A DNA stretch of 64,000 bases from Bacteroidota bacterium (lineage in GTDB: Bacteria > Bacteroidota > Bacteroidia > NS11-12g > UBA955): NCBI GenBank assembly GCA_963169345.1, contig CAUJCT010000053.1, positions 186,001 to 250,000 on the forward strand. The letters are read 5' to 3'. The notes under the pieces are model-generated. The model saw only the letters and a list, made by a program, of their open reading frames with translations. It did no database searches and was not told where the DNA came from. Shown here piece by piece: positions 55,209 to 63,597 of the stretch; the stretch's first letter is position 1, and the number at the start of each line of letters is the position of its first letter. Both the position numbers and the translations under genes were made by a program.

Positions 55209-55242
55209 GAAACATCTATTCTATCCGTTGAACTACAGGGCC
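55171..55242 (-). tRNA. tRNA-Arg (anticodon CCT)
   Basis: Minus-strand cloverleaf: acceptor GGCCCTG with CGGGGCT (one G-T pair), anticodon arm GATGT-TTCCTAA-ACATT giving CCT, T-arm CCAGG-TTCGATT-CCTGG, discriminator A, no encoded CCA. The 3' end faces the serine recombinase, whose frame runs antisense through it. It is the likely integration site of the island. Confidence 0.93.
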
Positions 55243-55253
55243 TCTTGCTGCTG

Positions 55254-55261
55254 CGAAATTA
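55254..55261 (-). promoter_or_regulatory. Probable promoter box of tRNA-Arg (TAATTTCG, one mismatch)
   Basis: On the minus strand TAATTTCG differs from TAnnTTTG at one position and lies 12 nt upstream of the tRNA 5' end, the expected distance. Confidence 0.35.
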
Positions 55262-55375
55262 ATAAATATCACATAATTATATCGAAAAACCATCTTTAAT
55301 TATATAATTAACTTGCATTCGCTGTCCTTCTGCCTCAATTTTGATTTCACATTTTATATCAATAAATTGCCGCTT

Positions 55376-56884
55376 ATGAATTGTCGCTTTGTTTACCTGA
55401 TTCTACTGGTTTTCAGTTACTCCATTTCTAATGCTCAATATAAAGTAACAGCTCAGGATAGTGCAGTATTTAAACAGCTATTTAACCTTTCTCTTACAAA
55501 TGGTCATGCTTATGCCCGACTTGGTGAACTTTGTAAAACCATTGGGCCACGCATTAGTGGTAGCGATGAAGCCGAAAAAGGAGTGAACTGGGCCTTCAGA
55601 ATGCTTAAATCCTATAATTTTGATCAGGTAGATACTCAAGGTGTAATGGTACCAAGATGGGTAAGAGGTCAAAAAGAAATTGTAAAAATTAAATCTGTCT
55701 ACCTCTCTAAAATACTTGCAAATTCGAAAAATAGAACCCAACTTATTTCTGATATTGCAAAATCTTCTTATAGCCACTCTCCTGCCGCTACATTCGAATG
55801 CGAATCTTATCTGACTGCTCAAACAAAAAGTACTACCTGGTTTCAATTACCGGCTAAAACTTTAGGAGGTTCTGTTGCCGGAAAATTAGAAGCCGCAGTT
55901 GTTTCAATTACTAATAAAAATCAGTTGGACAGCTTGGGTAAACTAGGCAAGCTTAAAAATAAAATTGTGCTTTTAAACCGGCCTATGGATGAAGCAGAAC
56001 TCAATACCTTTAAGGCTTATGGTGCCTGTGCCACTCAACGTGTGCTTGGATCGAACTGGTGCTCACCGTATGGCGCCATTGCTGTTCTGGTAAGAAGTGT
56101 CAGTAATAAATGCGACCTAAATCCACATACCGGAAGTATATATTATGCCAAAGATATTAATCCCATCCCTATGGCTGCTATTGCTACAGCAGCTGCCGAT
56201 GTTTTACACTATCTAAGTCAGCAAGACCCTCAACTGGTAGTGTCAATTGAACTCGATTGCAAATTTCTGCCTGACAGATTAAGTGCTAATATCATGGCAC
56301 AAACCAATGGAACTCTATATCCAAATAAAATAATTGCTTTCGGAGGTCATTTTGATAGCTGGGATGTTGGTGAAGGTGCTCACGATGATGGCGCAGGTTG
56401 CATGCATGCATTTGAAGCATTGCGTTTGCTTAAAGCTATTGGTTACAAACCCAGACATACATTGAGATGCGTGTTCTGGATTAACGAAGAAAATGGTGTT
56501 AGAGGGGCAAATGAATATGCCAGACGTTCTGCCGCTCTTGGCGAAAATCACATTGTTGCAATTGAAAGTGATAGGGGTGGTTTCACTCCGAGGGGATTTG
56601 GTGTTGATTCAGTTCTAATACAATTGGTTAAAGCCTATACACCCCTGCTCAATCATTATGGTATAGGTCAGCTGGAAAATGGTGGAGGAGGCGTAGATAT
56701 TGCCCCTTTAAAAACAGTTTTTCCAAATATTCAGTTGGTCAGCTTTATTCCTGATTCCCAGCGCTACTTCGATGTGCACCACGCTGAAACAGATGTCTTT
56801 GAAAGTGTCAATAAAAGAGAGCTTGAACTAGGCGCTGCAGCAATGGCAGTGATGATCTATCTCATCGACCAAAGTATGGATTAA
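55376..56884 (+). CDS. Secreted M28-family zinc peptidase
   Basis: 502 residues from ATG 55376, which opens a signal peptide (MNCRFVYLILLVFSYSISNAQ); an upstream in-frame start at 55313 lacks this. The zinc/catalytic motifs are in order: GGHFDSWDVGEGAHDDGAG (His, Asp, bridging Asp), FWINEENGVRGANEYA (catalytic Glu pair), AIESDRGGF and FDVHHAETDVF (last His). A PA-like insert lies before the catalytic domain. It resembles carboxypeptidase Q-like aminopeptidases that finish extracellular peptide breakdown. It lies just outside the island and converges with metG. Confidence 0.92.
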   Translation: MNCRFVYLILLVFSYSISNAQYKVTAQDSAVFKQLFNLSLTNGHAYARLGELCKTIGPRISGSDEAEKGVNWAFRMLKSYNFDQVDTQGVMVPRWVRGQKEIVKIKSVYLSKILANSKNRTQLISDIAKSSYSHSPAATFECESYLTAQTKSTTWFQLPAKTLGGSVAGKLEAAVVSITNKNQLDSLGKLGKLKNKIVLLNRPMDEAELNTFKAYGACATQRVLGSNWCSPYGAIAVLVRSVSNKCDLNPHTGSIYYAKDINPIPMAAIATAAADVLHYLSQQDPQLVVSIELDCKFLPDRLSANIMAQTNGTLYPNKIIAFGGHFDSWDVGEGAHDDGAGCMHAFEALRLLKAIGYKPRHTLRCVFWINEENGVRGANEYARRSAALGENHIVAIESDRGGFTPRGFGVDSVLIQLVKAYTPLLNHYGIGQLENGGGGVDIAPLKTVFPNIQLVSFIPDSQRYFDVHHAETDVFESVNKRELELGAAAMAVMIYLIDQSMD

Positions 56885-56888
56885 AATC

Positions 56889-59012
56889 CTATTTTACAGA
56901 AGCACCAACAGCTGTTAATTCCGCAGGAGAAATCATTCTCAAACTGCCATCAGAGTGATCGGCCATTAGAATCATGCCTTTCGATTCGATTCCTTTTATC
57001 ATTCTGGGTTCAAGATTCGCTAAAACACAAACCTGCTTGCCTGGTAAATCTTCCGGTTTAAAATGCAGAGCTATACCCGACACAACTGTCCTTACCTCAA
57101 AACCAAGATCAACTTCCAGTTTTAGTAGTTTGTCAGCTTTTTTTACCTTTTCAGCACTCAGAATAGTTCCCACTCTTATGTCCATCTTGCTGAACTCATC
57201 AAAACTAACGGATGGCTTTTGCTCCTCAGCTTTCCATTCATCAGGCTTTTCTTCAACTTTGTTAGCTTGAATAGCTATTTTAGTTTCATTGAGTTTATTG
57301 ATTTGCTCTTCAATTATCGCATCTTCAATATTGCTGAAAAGATGAACTGGTTCACCCAATACATGTCCATGACTCAGCTGTTCGAATGAAGTTCTTTCAA
57401 ATTTTTCGGCACTGAAATTCAACAATTGATAAAGCTTAGCAGATGTAAACGGCATAAATGGTTCCATCCACCATGCCAGTTGCGCACATACCTGAATTGC
57501 ATAATGCATCACGGTGGCAGTTCTCTCTTCATCTGTTTTTATAGTTTTCCAGGGCTCATTGTCTGCCAGGTACTTATTTCCGGCTCTGGCAATGTTCATA
57601 AGCTCAAACAAAGCTTCCCTGAATTTAAATGAGCGGATATTTTCATCTATGGACAAGGTACATCTTTGTACTTCATTCATGAGTTCATTGTCTGCGTCCG
57701 TTGTATGCACTGCTGCCGGTACTGAACCGTTGTAATATTTCTGTGTTAATACGGCAACTCGGTTGACGAAATTTCCAAGTATTGCCACCAATTCACTGTT
57801 ATTTCTTGTCTGAAAATCTTTCCAACTGAAGTCTGAGTCTTTTGTTTCAGGTGCTATTGCAGTCAATACATAACGCATGACATCCTCTTTTCCTTCAAAA
57901 CTTTTGAAGTAATCTTCCATTTCCACACTCCACTTTCTGCTGGTGCTCATTTTATCTCCTTCCAGATTGAGAAACTCATTGGCAGGAACATTGTCGGGCA
58001 ACACAAAATCACCTGCAGCATGTAACATGGCCGGGAATATGATACAATGAAAAACGATATTATCTTTTCCAATAAAATGAATCAAACGGGTTTCTTTGTC
58101 TTGCCACCACTTGGTCCAGTCGGCTCTGCTGCCTGATTTTATAACCGAGTGTTGCGGATAGGCATAATGAAAATCTCCACTTTCCAGTTCTCTGAAAAAT
58201 GCTTTCGTAGCAGAAATATAACCAATAGGCGCATCAAACCAGACATAAAGCACTTTGCCGTCTGCACCATTGATTGGAACTTTCACACCCCAGTCTAAAT
58301 CTCTTGTCATGGCTCTTGGAGACAATCCACCTTCTATCCAGCTTTTACTCTGACCATAGGTATTTGGTTTCCAGTCTTCTTTATGGCCTTCCAGCAACCA
58401 TTCTTTAAGCCAGGGTTCGTAATTCTGCAATGGCAAATACCAGTGTTTCGTTGTTCGCAATACCGGTGTTTTTAAAGATAGTGTTGAAATAGGGTTTATT
58501 AACTCATTTGGACTTAATGATTTACCGCACTTCTCACATTGATCACCATACGCCCCGTCAAAACCACAATTCGGACATGTGCCCTTGATGTACCTGTCTG
58601 CTAAAAACGTCTGTTTTTCTTCGTCAAAATATTGCTCACTTTCTTCTTCAGTAAACAAGCCCTGATGATACAGTTTAAGGAAAAATTCCTGAGCCGTTTC
58701 GTGATGAATAGAATCACTTGTGCGGTGATAAATATCGAAAGCAATCCCTAATTTCTCAAAATTGGATTTGAGTAAATTATGGTATCTGTCAATTATATCT
58801 TTAGCACATGTATTTTCTTTTTGAGCCTGAATCGGGATAGCGGTTCCATGTTCATCACTACCGCAAACGTACATGACTTCCTCTCCGCAGCTTCTGAGAT
58901 AACGGGTATAAATATCGGCCGGAATGTAAGCACCTGCAAGGTGACCAATGTGTTTAGGGCCATTGGCATACGGTAAAGCTGCGGTTACTAAAGTACGTTT
59001 AAACTGCGTCAT
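56889..59012 (-). CDS. metG: Methionyl-tRNA synthetase
   Basis: 707 residues. Class I signature HIGH (residues 21-24 in GPKHIGHLAGAY), zinc knuckle CPNCGFDGAYGDQCEKCGKS, KMSTS loop in GDKMSTSRKW, an anticodon-binding helical domain, and a C-terminal tRNA-binding OB-fold (FSKMDIRVGTILSAEKVKKA). The full-length form with fused C-terminal domain is usual in Bacteroidota. A TATCTTTG box lies 23 bp upstream of its ATG. Stops of this gene and the M28 gene are 4 bp apart. Confidence 0.97.
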   Translation of the reverse strand: MTQFKRTLVTAALPYANGPKHIGHLAGAYIPADIYTRYLRSCGEEVMYVCGSDEHGTAIPIQAQKENTCAKDIIDRYHNLLKSNFEKLGIAFDIYHRTSDSIHHETAQEFFLKLYHQGLFTEEESEQYFDEEKQTFLADRYIKGTCPNCGFDGAYGDQCEKCGKSLSPNELINPISTLSLKTPVLRTTKHWYLPLQNYEPWLKEWLLEGHKEDWKPNTYGQSKSWIEGGLSPRAMTRDLDWGVKVPINGADGKVLYVWFDAPIGYISATKAFFRELESGDFHYAYPQHSVIKSGSRADWTKWWQDKETRLIHFIGKDNIVFHCIIFPAMLHAAGDFVLPDNVPANEFLNLEGDKMSTSRKWSVEMEDYFKSFEGKEDVMRYVLTAIAPETKDSDFSWKDFQTRNNSELVAILGNFVNRVAVLTQKYYNGSVPAAVHTTDADNELMNEVQRCTLSIDENIRSFKFREALFELMNIARAGNKYLADNEPWKTIKTDEERTATVMHYAIQVCAQLAWWMEPFMPFTSAKLYQLLNFSAEKFERTSFEQLSHGHVLGEPVHLFSNIEDAIIEEQINKLNETKIAIQANKVEEKPDEWKAEEQKPSVSFDEFSKMDIRVGTILSAEKVKKADKLLKLEVDLGFEVRTVVSGIALHFKPEDLPGKQVCVLANLEPRMIKGIESKGMILMADHSDGSLRMISPAELTAVGASVK

Positions 59013-59034
59013 ATTACTAATAGAAAATCGTCGG

Positions 59035-59042
59035 CAAAGATA
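59035..59042 (-). promoter_or_regulatory. TAnnTTTG promoter box (TATCTTTG) for metG
   Basis: Minus-strand TATCTTTG, 23 bp upstream of the metG ATG. No TTG at standard spacing was found. Confidence 0.45.
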
Positions 59043-59092
59043 CTATTTGCAAGAACTTAACATCATTTTTTTCAATAATCTTTGCCATTTTC

Positions 59093-59123
59093 TTGGTAAA
59101 AAGAAAATCAGACTTTACTTTTG
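59093..59123 (+). promoter_or_regulatory. Consensus promoter TTG-N20-TACTTTTG of tRNA-Gln
   Basis: TTG at 59093-59095, a 20-bp spacer and TACTTTTG at 59116-59123. It ends 17 nt before the tRNA 5' end. With no terminator after the tRNA, it probably also drives prs and rplY. Confidence 0.65.
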
Positions 59124-59140
59124 CAGTCCTTTTTTAAGAT

Positions 59141-59211
59141 TGCCCGATCGTCTAATGGCAGGACTACTGATTTTGGTTCAGTGTATGTTGGTTCGAATCC
59201 AGCTCGGGCAA
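59141..59211 (+). tRNA. tRNA-Gln (anticodon TTG)
   Basis: Acceptor TGCCCGA pairs TCGGGCA, anticodon arm ACTGA-TTTTGGT-TCAGT gives TTG, T-arm GTTGG-TTCGAAT-CCAGC, discriminator A, no CCA encoded. prs starts 27 bp downstream on the same strand. Confidence 0.95.
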
Positions 59212-59238
59212 CCTTCCTAAAGTAAAACCCTCATCGCA

Positions 59239-60204
59239 GTGTCTATTCTTAACAAAGTCAAGATTTTCAGTGGCTCAGCGTCGAATTCCCTGGCGATGAA
59301 AGTTGCCGAATACTACGGAACTTCGCTCGGCGACATGACCCTCAGCAAGTTTAGTGATGGTGAAATGCAACCTCACTACAATGAATCTGTCAGAGGTTGC
59401 GACCTTTTCCTTGTTCAGTCTACTACTCCTCCAGGCGACAATCTTCTGGAATTATTATTGATGATTGATGCGGCTAAGAGAGCTTCTGCCAATTCTATTA
59501 CAGTTGTAATTCCTTACTACGGTTACGCCAGACAAGACAGAAAAGACAAACCCAGAGTGTCTATCGGAAGTAAAATGATTGCAGATGTGTTGAGTGCTGC
59601 CGGTGCCAATCGTGTTATCACCATGGACTTGCACGCTCCTCAGATTCAGGGTTTCTTTAATATGCCTGTTGACCACCTCGACTCTTCAGTTATTTTCATT
59701 CCTTATATCAAATCTTTGAATCTCGAAAATCTGGTAATTGCTGCTCCGGACGTTGGTGCCAGTAACAGAAACAGAGAATATGCAAAATCACTTGGTGTGC
59801 CAATGGTTATTTGCGACAAAGAAAGAAGAAAAGCCAATGAAATTGCGAGTATGACTATCATTGGTGATGTCAAAGATGCTGATGTTGTATTGGTAGATGA
59901 CCTTTGCGATACTGCAGGTACATTATCCAAAGCTGCTAAACTGATTAAAGACAACGGCGCTCGTTCAGTCAGAGCTGTTTGTACACACCCGGTTCTCAGC
60001 GGAAAAGCATACGAAAACATTGAAAACAGTGTATTGGAAGAATTGATCGTTTGCGATACAATTCCTATGAGACAAACCAGCGAAAAAATTAAAGTGCTCT
60101 CTGTAGCCCCTTTAATTAGTAAAGCCATAAGAAATATCCACGAGCACGGATCTATAAGTTCCCTGTTCAAGCTTGATAATAGTTTCCAACCCAAATTAAT
60201 TTAA
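59239..60204 (+). CDS. prs: Ribose-phosphate pyrophosphokinase (housekeeping)
   Basis: 321 residues from GTG 59239. Class I PRPP synthetase: KIFSGSASNSLA at the N-terminus, FSDGEMQPHYNESVRGCD, PYYGYARQDRKDKPR flexible loop, MDLHAPQIQGFFNMPVDHL and the PRPP loop VLVDDLCDTAGTLSKA. It makes PRPP from ribose-5-phosphate and ATP for nucleotide, His and Trp synthesis. It follows tRNA-Gln without a terminator, and rplY starts 11 bp downstream. A second, divergent copy is in the island at 39047-39922. Confidence 0.97.
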   Translation: MSILNKVKIFSGSASNSLAMKVAEYYGTSLGDMTLSKFSDGEMQPHYNESVRGCDLFLVQSTTPPGDNLLELLLMIDAAKRASANSITVVIPYYGYARQDRKDKPRVSIGSKMIADVLSAAGANRVITMDLHAPQIQGFFNMPVDHLDSSVIFIPYIKSLNLENLVIAAPDVGASNRNREYAKSLGVPMVICDKERRKANEIASMTIIGDVKDADVVLVDDLCDTAGTLSKAAKLIKDNGARSVRAVCTHPVLSGKAYENIENSVLEELIVCDTIPMRQTSEKIKVLSVAPLISKAIRNIHEHGSISSLFKLDNSFQPKLI

Positions 60205-60215
60205 TTTAAAGAAAA

Positions 60216-60788
60216 ATGAAGACCATTGCATTAACTGGTGAAATCAGAACCGAACTAGGTTCTAAGACTTCAAGGTTGTTGAGAAACGAAGGTAAAGTGC
60301 CATGTGTGCTGTACGGTGGAAGTGAATTAGTTCACTTTTTCATCTACTCACCTGACTTCAAAAACCTCGTTTACACGCCGAACACTTACAAAGTACAGCT
60401 CACTATCGAGGGCAAAAAGTACATGGCAATTCTGCAAGACATGCAGTTCCACCCTGTTAACGAAGCTATCATGCACGCAGACTTCCTGCTTGTTGATGAC
60501 GTTAAAAAAGTAACCGTTACTATCCCTGTGAAAGTAACCGGTAACTCTCCTGGTGTTAGATCAGGTGGTAAATTGATTCAGAAAGTTCAAAGACTTCGCG
60601 TTAAAGGTTTAATTAAAAATATTCCTGATTTCGTTTCTGTGAATATCGATAATCTCGACCTTGGACAATCTATCAAAATTAAAAACCTCGAGCTTCCTAA
60701 TATCGAAGTTCTGGATTCTAAAGATAACGCTATCGTTACTGTTAAGATGACCAGAAACGTTGTGAAAGAAGAAGCCGCAGCTAAGTAA
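60216..60788 (+). CDS. rplY: 50S ribosomal protein L25/general stress protein Ctc
   Basis: 190 residues. The L25 N-terminal 5S rRNA-binding domain (IALTGEIRTELGSKTSRLLR, then VPCVLYGG and HADFLLVDD) is followed by the TL5/Ctc C-terminal domain (IPVKVTGNSPGVRSGGKL). It lacks the long acidic tail of some Ctc proteins, ending KEEAAAK. Synteny prs-rplY is common in Bacteroidota and other bacteria. A strong terminator follows. Confidence 0.96.
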   Translation: MKTIALTGEIRTELGSKTSRLLRNEGKVPCVLYGGSELVHFFIYSPDFKNLVYTPNTYKVQLTIEGKKYMAILQDMQFHPVNEAIMHADFLLVDDVKKVTVTIPVKVTGNSPGVRSGGKLIQKVQRLRVKGLIKNIPDFVSVNIDNLDLGQSIKIKNLELPNIEVLDSKDNAIVTVKMTRNVVKEEAAAK

Positions 60789-60808
60789 TTATTTATTTAT
60801 TGTATAGA

Positions 60809-60836
60809 AAAAGCCAATCTGTCTAGATTGGCTTTT
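60809..60836. terminator. Bidirectional intrinsic terminator after rplY
   Basis: Perfect 12-bp stem AAAAGCCAATCT/AGATTGGCTTTT with loop GTCT, followed by a T-run (+) and preceded by an A-run (-). It serves both rplY and the convergent hutI, whose stop is 2 bp away. Confidence 0.92.
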
Positions 60837-60837
60837 T

Positions 60838-62070
60838 TTATTTACTCATCAATACTTTATTAGAATGGTTCTTTGTAAACCAATAGGGTATCTCATTTAT
60901 GTGTTCAAATGGCCCAGCAAAAACTAAACAAGCCTTCTTGCCTTTTGAAATACTGCCATGCGTCTTTTCTAAATCCATCGCCTTTGCAGCGTTTATTGTT
61001 AAAGCATTGAACCCTTCTTCAGGTGTCATTCCATTATATAAACATGCCAGGCTCCATATAAACCACAAATTATTACAAGGGCTGCTACCGGGATTAAAAT
61101 CGGAAGCAACTGCAATAGGCAAACCATTGTCAATTATTTTCCTCGCTGGTGTATATGGAATCTTTAAGAAAAATGAACTTCCGGGTAAAGCAACCGGCAT
61201 AGTATTGCTGTCTTTTAAACACGCAATCTCAGCATCCCCAATGTGCTCCAAATGGTCGACAGACAATGATTGATTGGCCACAGCTACCTGCACACCGCCT
61301 GTTATTCCCAGTTCATTGCCATGTATCTTTGGCTTTAAACCATGAGAAATTGCGGCTTTCAATATTCTGTCTGTCTCTTCGGGATTGTAAAATCCTTCAT
61401 CACAGAATACATCTATAAAATCAGCCAGACCTTCTTCTGATATTACTGGTAACATCTCATCAATTATTTGACTGATGTATCCTTCATGATCGTTTTTAAA
61501 CTCCGGTGGAAAAGCATGAGCACCTAGGAATGTTGCCTTTACCACTATAGGCAAATCAGCCTTCATTCGTTTAATAACCCTTAACATTTTTAACTCTGCA
61601 TCTACACTCAATCCATATCCGCTTTTAATTTCCAAAGCACCGGTACCGCTTGCAATAGCATCATAGGCATGCTTCATTGACAACTCATACAATGTGTCTT
61701 CATCCATTGATTGTAAAAGTTTTGCAGAGTTAATGATACCACCGCCTTCAGCAGCAATTTCAGCATAAGTTTTGCCCTTTAAACGCATGACATACTCGTT
61801 GTGTCTGGGACCTGCAAATACCATATGTGTATGTGAATCTACAAATGCAGGCAATACCCATTGTCCTTTTAAATCTTTGGTTTCGATATTGAATTTCGGA
61901 CAAGTATCCATAGATCCATAATCCACTATTTCACCTTCCTCAACTAAAAGCCAGGCGTTTTTTATTGAATTCACCCGCGACATTTCATCCCCTTTTAAAT
62001 GTGTTATTCCAGGTTCGAGAATGCCAATCAATTCCCCTATGTTTGTAAGTAAATAATCGTTAGAATGCAT
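60838..62070 (-). CDS. hutI: Imidazolonepropionase
   Basis: 410 residues. Amidohydrolase fold: metal ligands in VDSHTHMVFAGPRHNEY, EGGGIINSAK, TGALEIKSGYGL, FLGAHAFPPEF, KIHGNELG and the late Asp in VASDFNPGS. It opens the imidazolone ring to N-formimino-glutamate in histidine breakdown. No other hut gene is in the window. Its start codon overlaps that of the divergent carbonic anhydrase-like gene within one CATG. Confidence 0.95.
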   Translation of the reverse strand: MHSNDYLLTNIGELIGILEPGITHLKGDEMSRVNSIKNAWLLVEEGEIVDYGSMDTCPKFNIETKDLKGQWVLPAFVDSHTHMVFAGPRHNEYVMRLKGKTYAEIAAEGGGIINSAKLLQSMDEDTLYELSMKHAYDAIASGTGALEIKSGYGLSVDAELKMLRVIKRMKADLPIVVKATFLGAHAFPPEFKNDHEGYISQIIDEMLPVISEEGLADFIDVFCDEGFYNPEETDRILKAAISHGLKPKIHGNELGITGGVQVAVANQSLSVDHLEHIGDAEIACLKDSNTMPVALPGSSFFLKIPYTPARKIIDNGLPIAVASDFNPGSSPCNNLWFIWSLACLYNGMTPEEGFNALTINAAKAMDLEKTHGSISKGKKACLVFAGPFEHINEIPYWFTKNHSNKVLMSK

Positions 62071-62578
62071 GTTAAGCGTTGAAATTATCCGTCAAAAGCC
62101 AGACAAAGGTAAAGAAGTTTTTATTGCTGACACAGCCCGAGTTTTTGGAAGAGTAAAATTAGGCGATGAAGTGAGTATCTGGTTCGGGGCTGTTCTCAGA
62201 GGGGATGGTGATGATATTATTATCGGAAATAAAAGTAATATACAGGACCAGGCTGTAGTTCATGTCGACCCTGGATTTCCAAGTATTATTGGAGAAGAAT
62301 GCATTGTGGGTCATGGTGCTATAATTCACGGTGCAACTCTGTCAAATAATGTTTTGGTAGGTATGCATGCAACAGTCCTGAATGGTGCTCAAATTGGTGA
62401 GTTCTCCATTATTGCAGCCGGAGCTCTTGTTCCTGAAGGTATGCAAGTTCCTCCCTATAGTCTTGTAATGGGCGTGCCAGCAAAAGTTATTAAAACCATT
62501 TCAGAAGAACAAAAACTAAAAATCATTAAAAATGCAGAATCTTATGTCAATCTGAGTAAGGTCTATTTACAACTTTAA
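62069..62578 (+). CDS. Gamma-class carbonic anhydrase-like hexapeptide-repeat protein
   Basis: 169 residues. Left-handed beta-helix with hexapeptide repeats (GRVKLGDEVSIWFGAVLRGD, IGNKSNIQDQAVVHV, IVGHGAIIHGATL) and a C-terminal helix. The three zinc-ligand histidines of gamma carbonic anhydrases are present in VVHVD, VGHG and IIHG. Relatives (YrdA, PaaY) vary in activity. The stop codon overlaps that of the convergent LUD-protein gene (TTTAAA at 62574-62579). Confidence 0.92.
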   Translation: MLSVEIIRQKPDKGKEVFIADTARVFGRVKLGDEVSIWFGAVLRGDGDDIIIGNKSNIQDQAVVHVDPGFPSIIGEECIVGHGAIIHGATLSNNVLVGMHATVLNGAQIGEFSIIAAGALVPEGMQVPPYSLVMGVPAKVIKTISEEQKLKIIKNAESYVNLSKVYLQL

Positions 62579-63597
62579 AACCTTCCGAAGAAATTATGCT
62601 CTGCGTACTTTTTAAATTTCTCTGAGTCTTTGTAACGCTTTGGATTCAGTGCAACAGAAGATTTGTCTGCATCCAGAAAATTCAACAAACCCGGTTTTTT
62701 ATCATCTGAATGCAACAATGCCCTGGCTTCCATTACCTGATCATACATATCCAAATCATAAGGAATGTATCGACTAATAAGATTTAAGCCATAATTACCA
62801 TTTATTTTGGAAGCTTGTGATTTAACCCCTTCCGTAAAAGCCTTTAAAAATACAGATAATGTATCATCATCCTGCCAGTCTGACTCCAGATTACTAAATT
62901 GCTTCATTGGACAAACCGGAGGTAATTCAAAGTTTAACAAGCTGAATAATGGTCTGTGAGTTGGTATATCCAATAATCTGCTTTTATTGATATCAACCAA
63001 TAAAATGGATACTTCCATGTTCATACCTCTAACCCTTCCTGGTCTTGAAAGTACTTCAAACGGATAGTGCAGATTGCCTGTTTCGAAAATGGCATACAAT
63101 TGACGAGCAGTATATAACTCAGATTGAAGACTCAAAACTGAATCTACCCCTGCGATGACGACTACCTTTCTTGCCTTCAGCATTTTTTCATACTCCTCTT
63201 CCGAGTTCAAAACAGAATAGAAGTTTCCTGTATTTGCAATAATAAATTTCGCCCCTATAACAACAACCTCAGGGTCACTGCAGGTTTCAGGCAATTTTAT
63301 ATCGACCGCATTTACAAAATGTTTAACCGACTTGTGTTTATAAAAATCAACTTTAGAATAACTTTTAATTTGCTTGTTTAACTGTTCTAAAGCTGTTTTT
63401 GCATCAGGACACCAATGGACCTGTGAATCATTCTTCTTGACATTGGTTTCAAACTCAAAAAGCAATTTGTCCAGATTCTCAGAAACCTTCCATCTTGCAT
63501 AAGTCAGTCTCTTTTTAGCAAGTTCCAAATCATTTACTTTAGACAGACTCGTGTCTAACTTTGAATGATAGTCTTCGTATGCCTCTTTGAATGTCAT
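62575..63597 (-). CDS. LUD (lactate-utilisation)-like domain protein
   Basis: 340 residues. The central segments KHKSVKHFVNAVDIKLPE, VVVIGAKFIIANTGNF and VVIAGVDSVLSLQSEL, and later FEVLSRPGRVRGMNMEVSIL, resemble the LUD domain of LutB/LutC-type proteins of L-lactate oxidation. The ferredoxin-like Cys clusters of LutB are absent, so this is a reduced relative of unknown activity. Its ATG overlaps the panC stop (TAATG), indicating translational coupling. Such LUD genes are often found beside panC in Bacteroidota (recollection). Confidence 0.75.
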   Translation of the reverse strand: MTFKEAYEDYHSKLDTSLSKVNDLELAKKRLTYARWKVSENLDKLLFEFETNVKKNDSQVHWCPDAKTALEQLNKQIKSYSKVDFYKHKSVKHFVNAVDIKLPETCSDPEVVVIGAKFIIANTGNFYSVLNSEEEYEKMLKARKVVVIAGVDSVLSLQSELYTARQLYAIFETGNLHYPFEVLSRPGRVRGMNMEVSILLVDINKSRLLDIPTHRPLFSLLNFELPPVCPMKQFSNLESDWQDDDTLSVFLKAFTEGVKSQASKINGNYGLNLISRYIPYDLDMYDQVMEARALLHSDDKKPGLLNFLDADKSSVALNPKRYKDSEKFKKYAEHNFFGRF

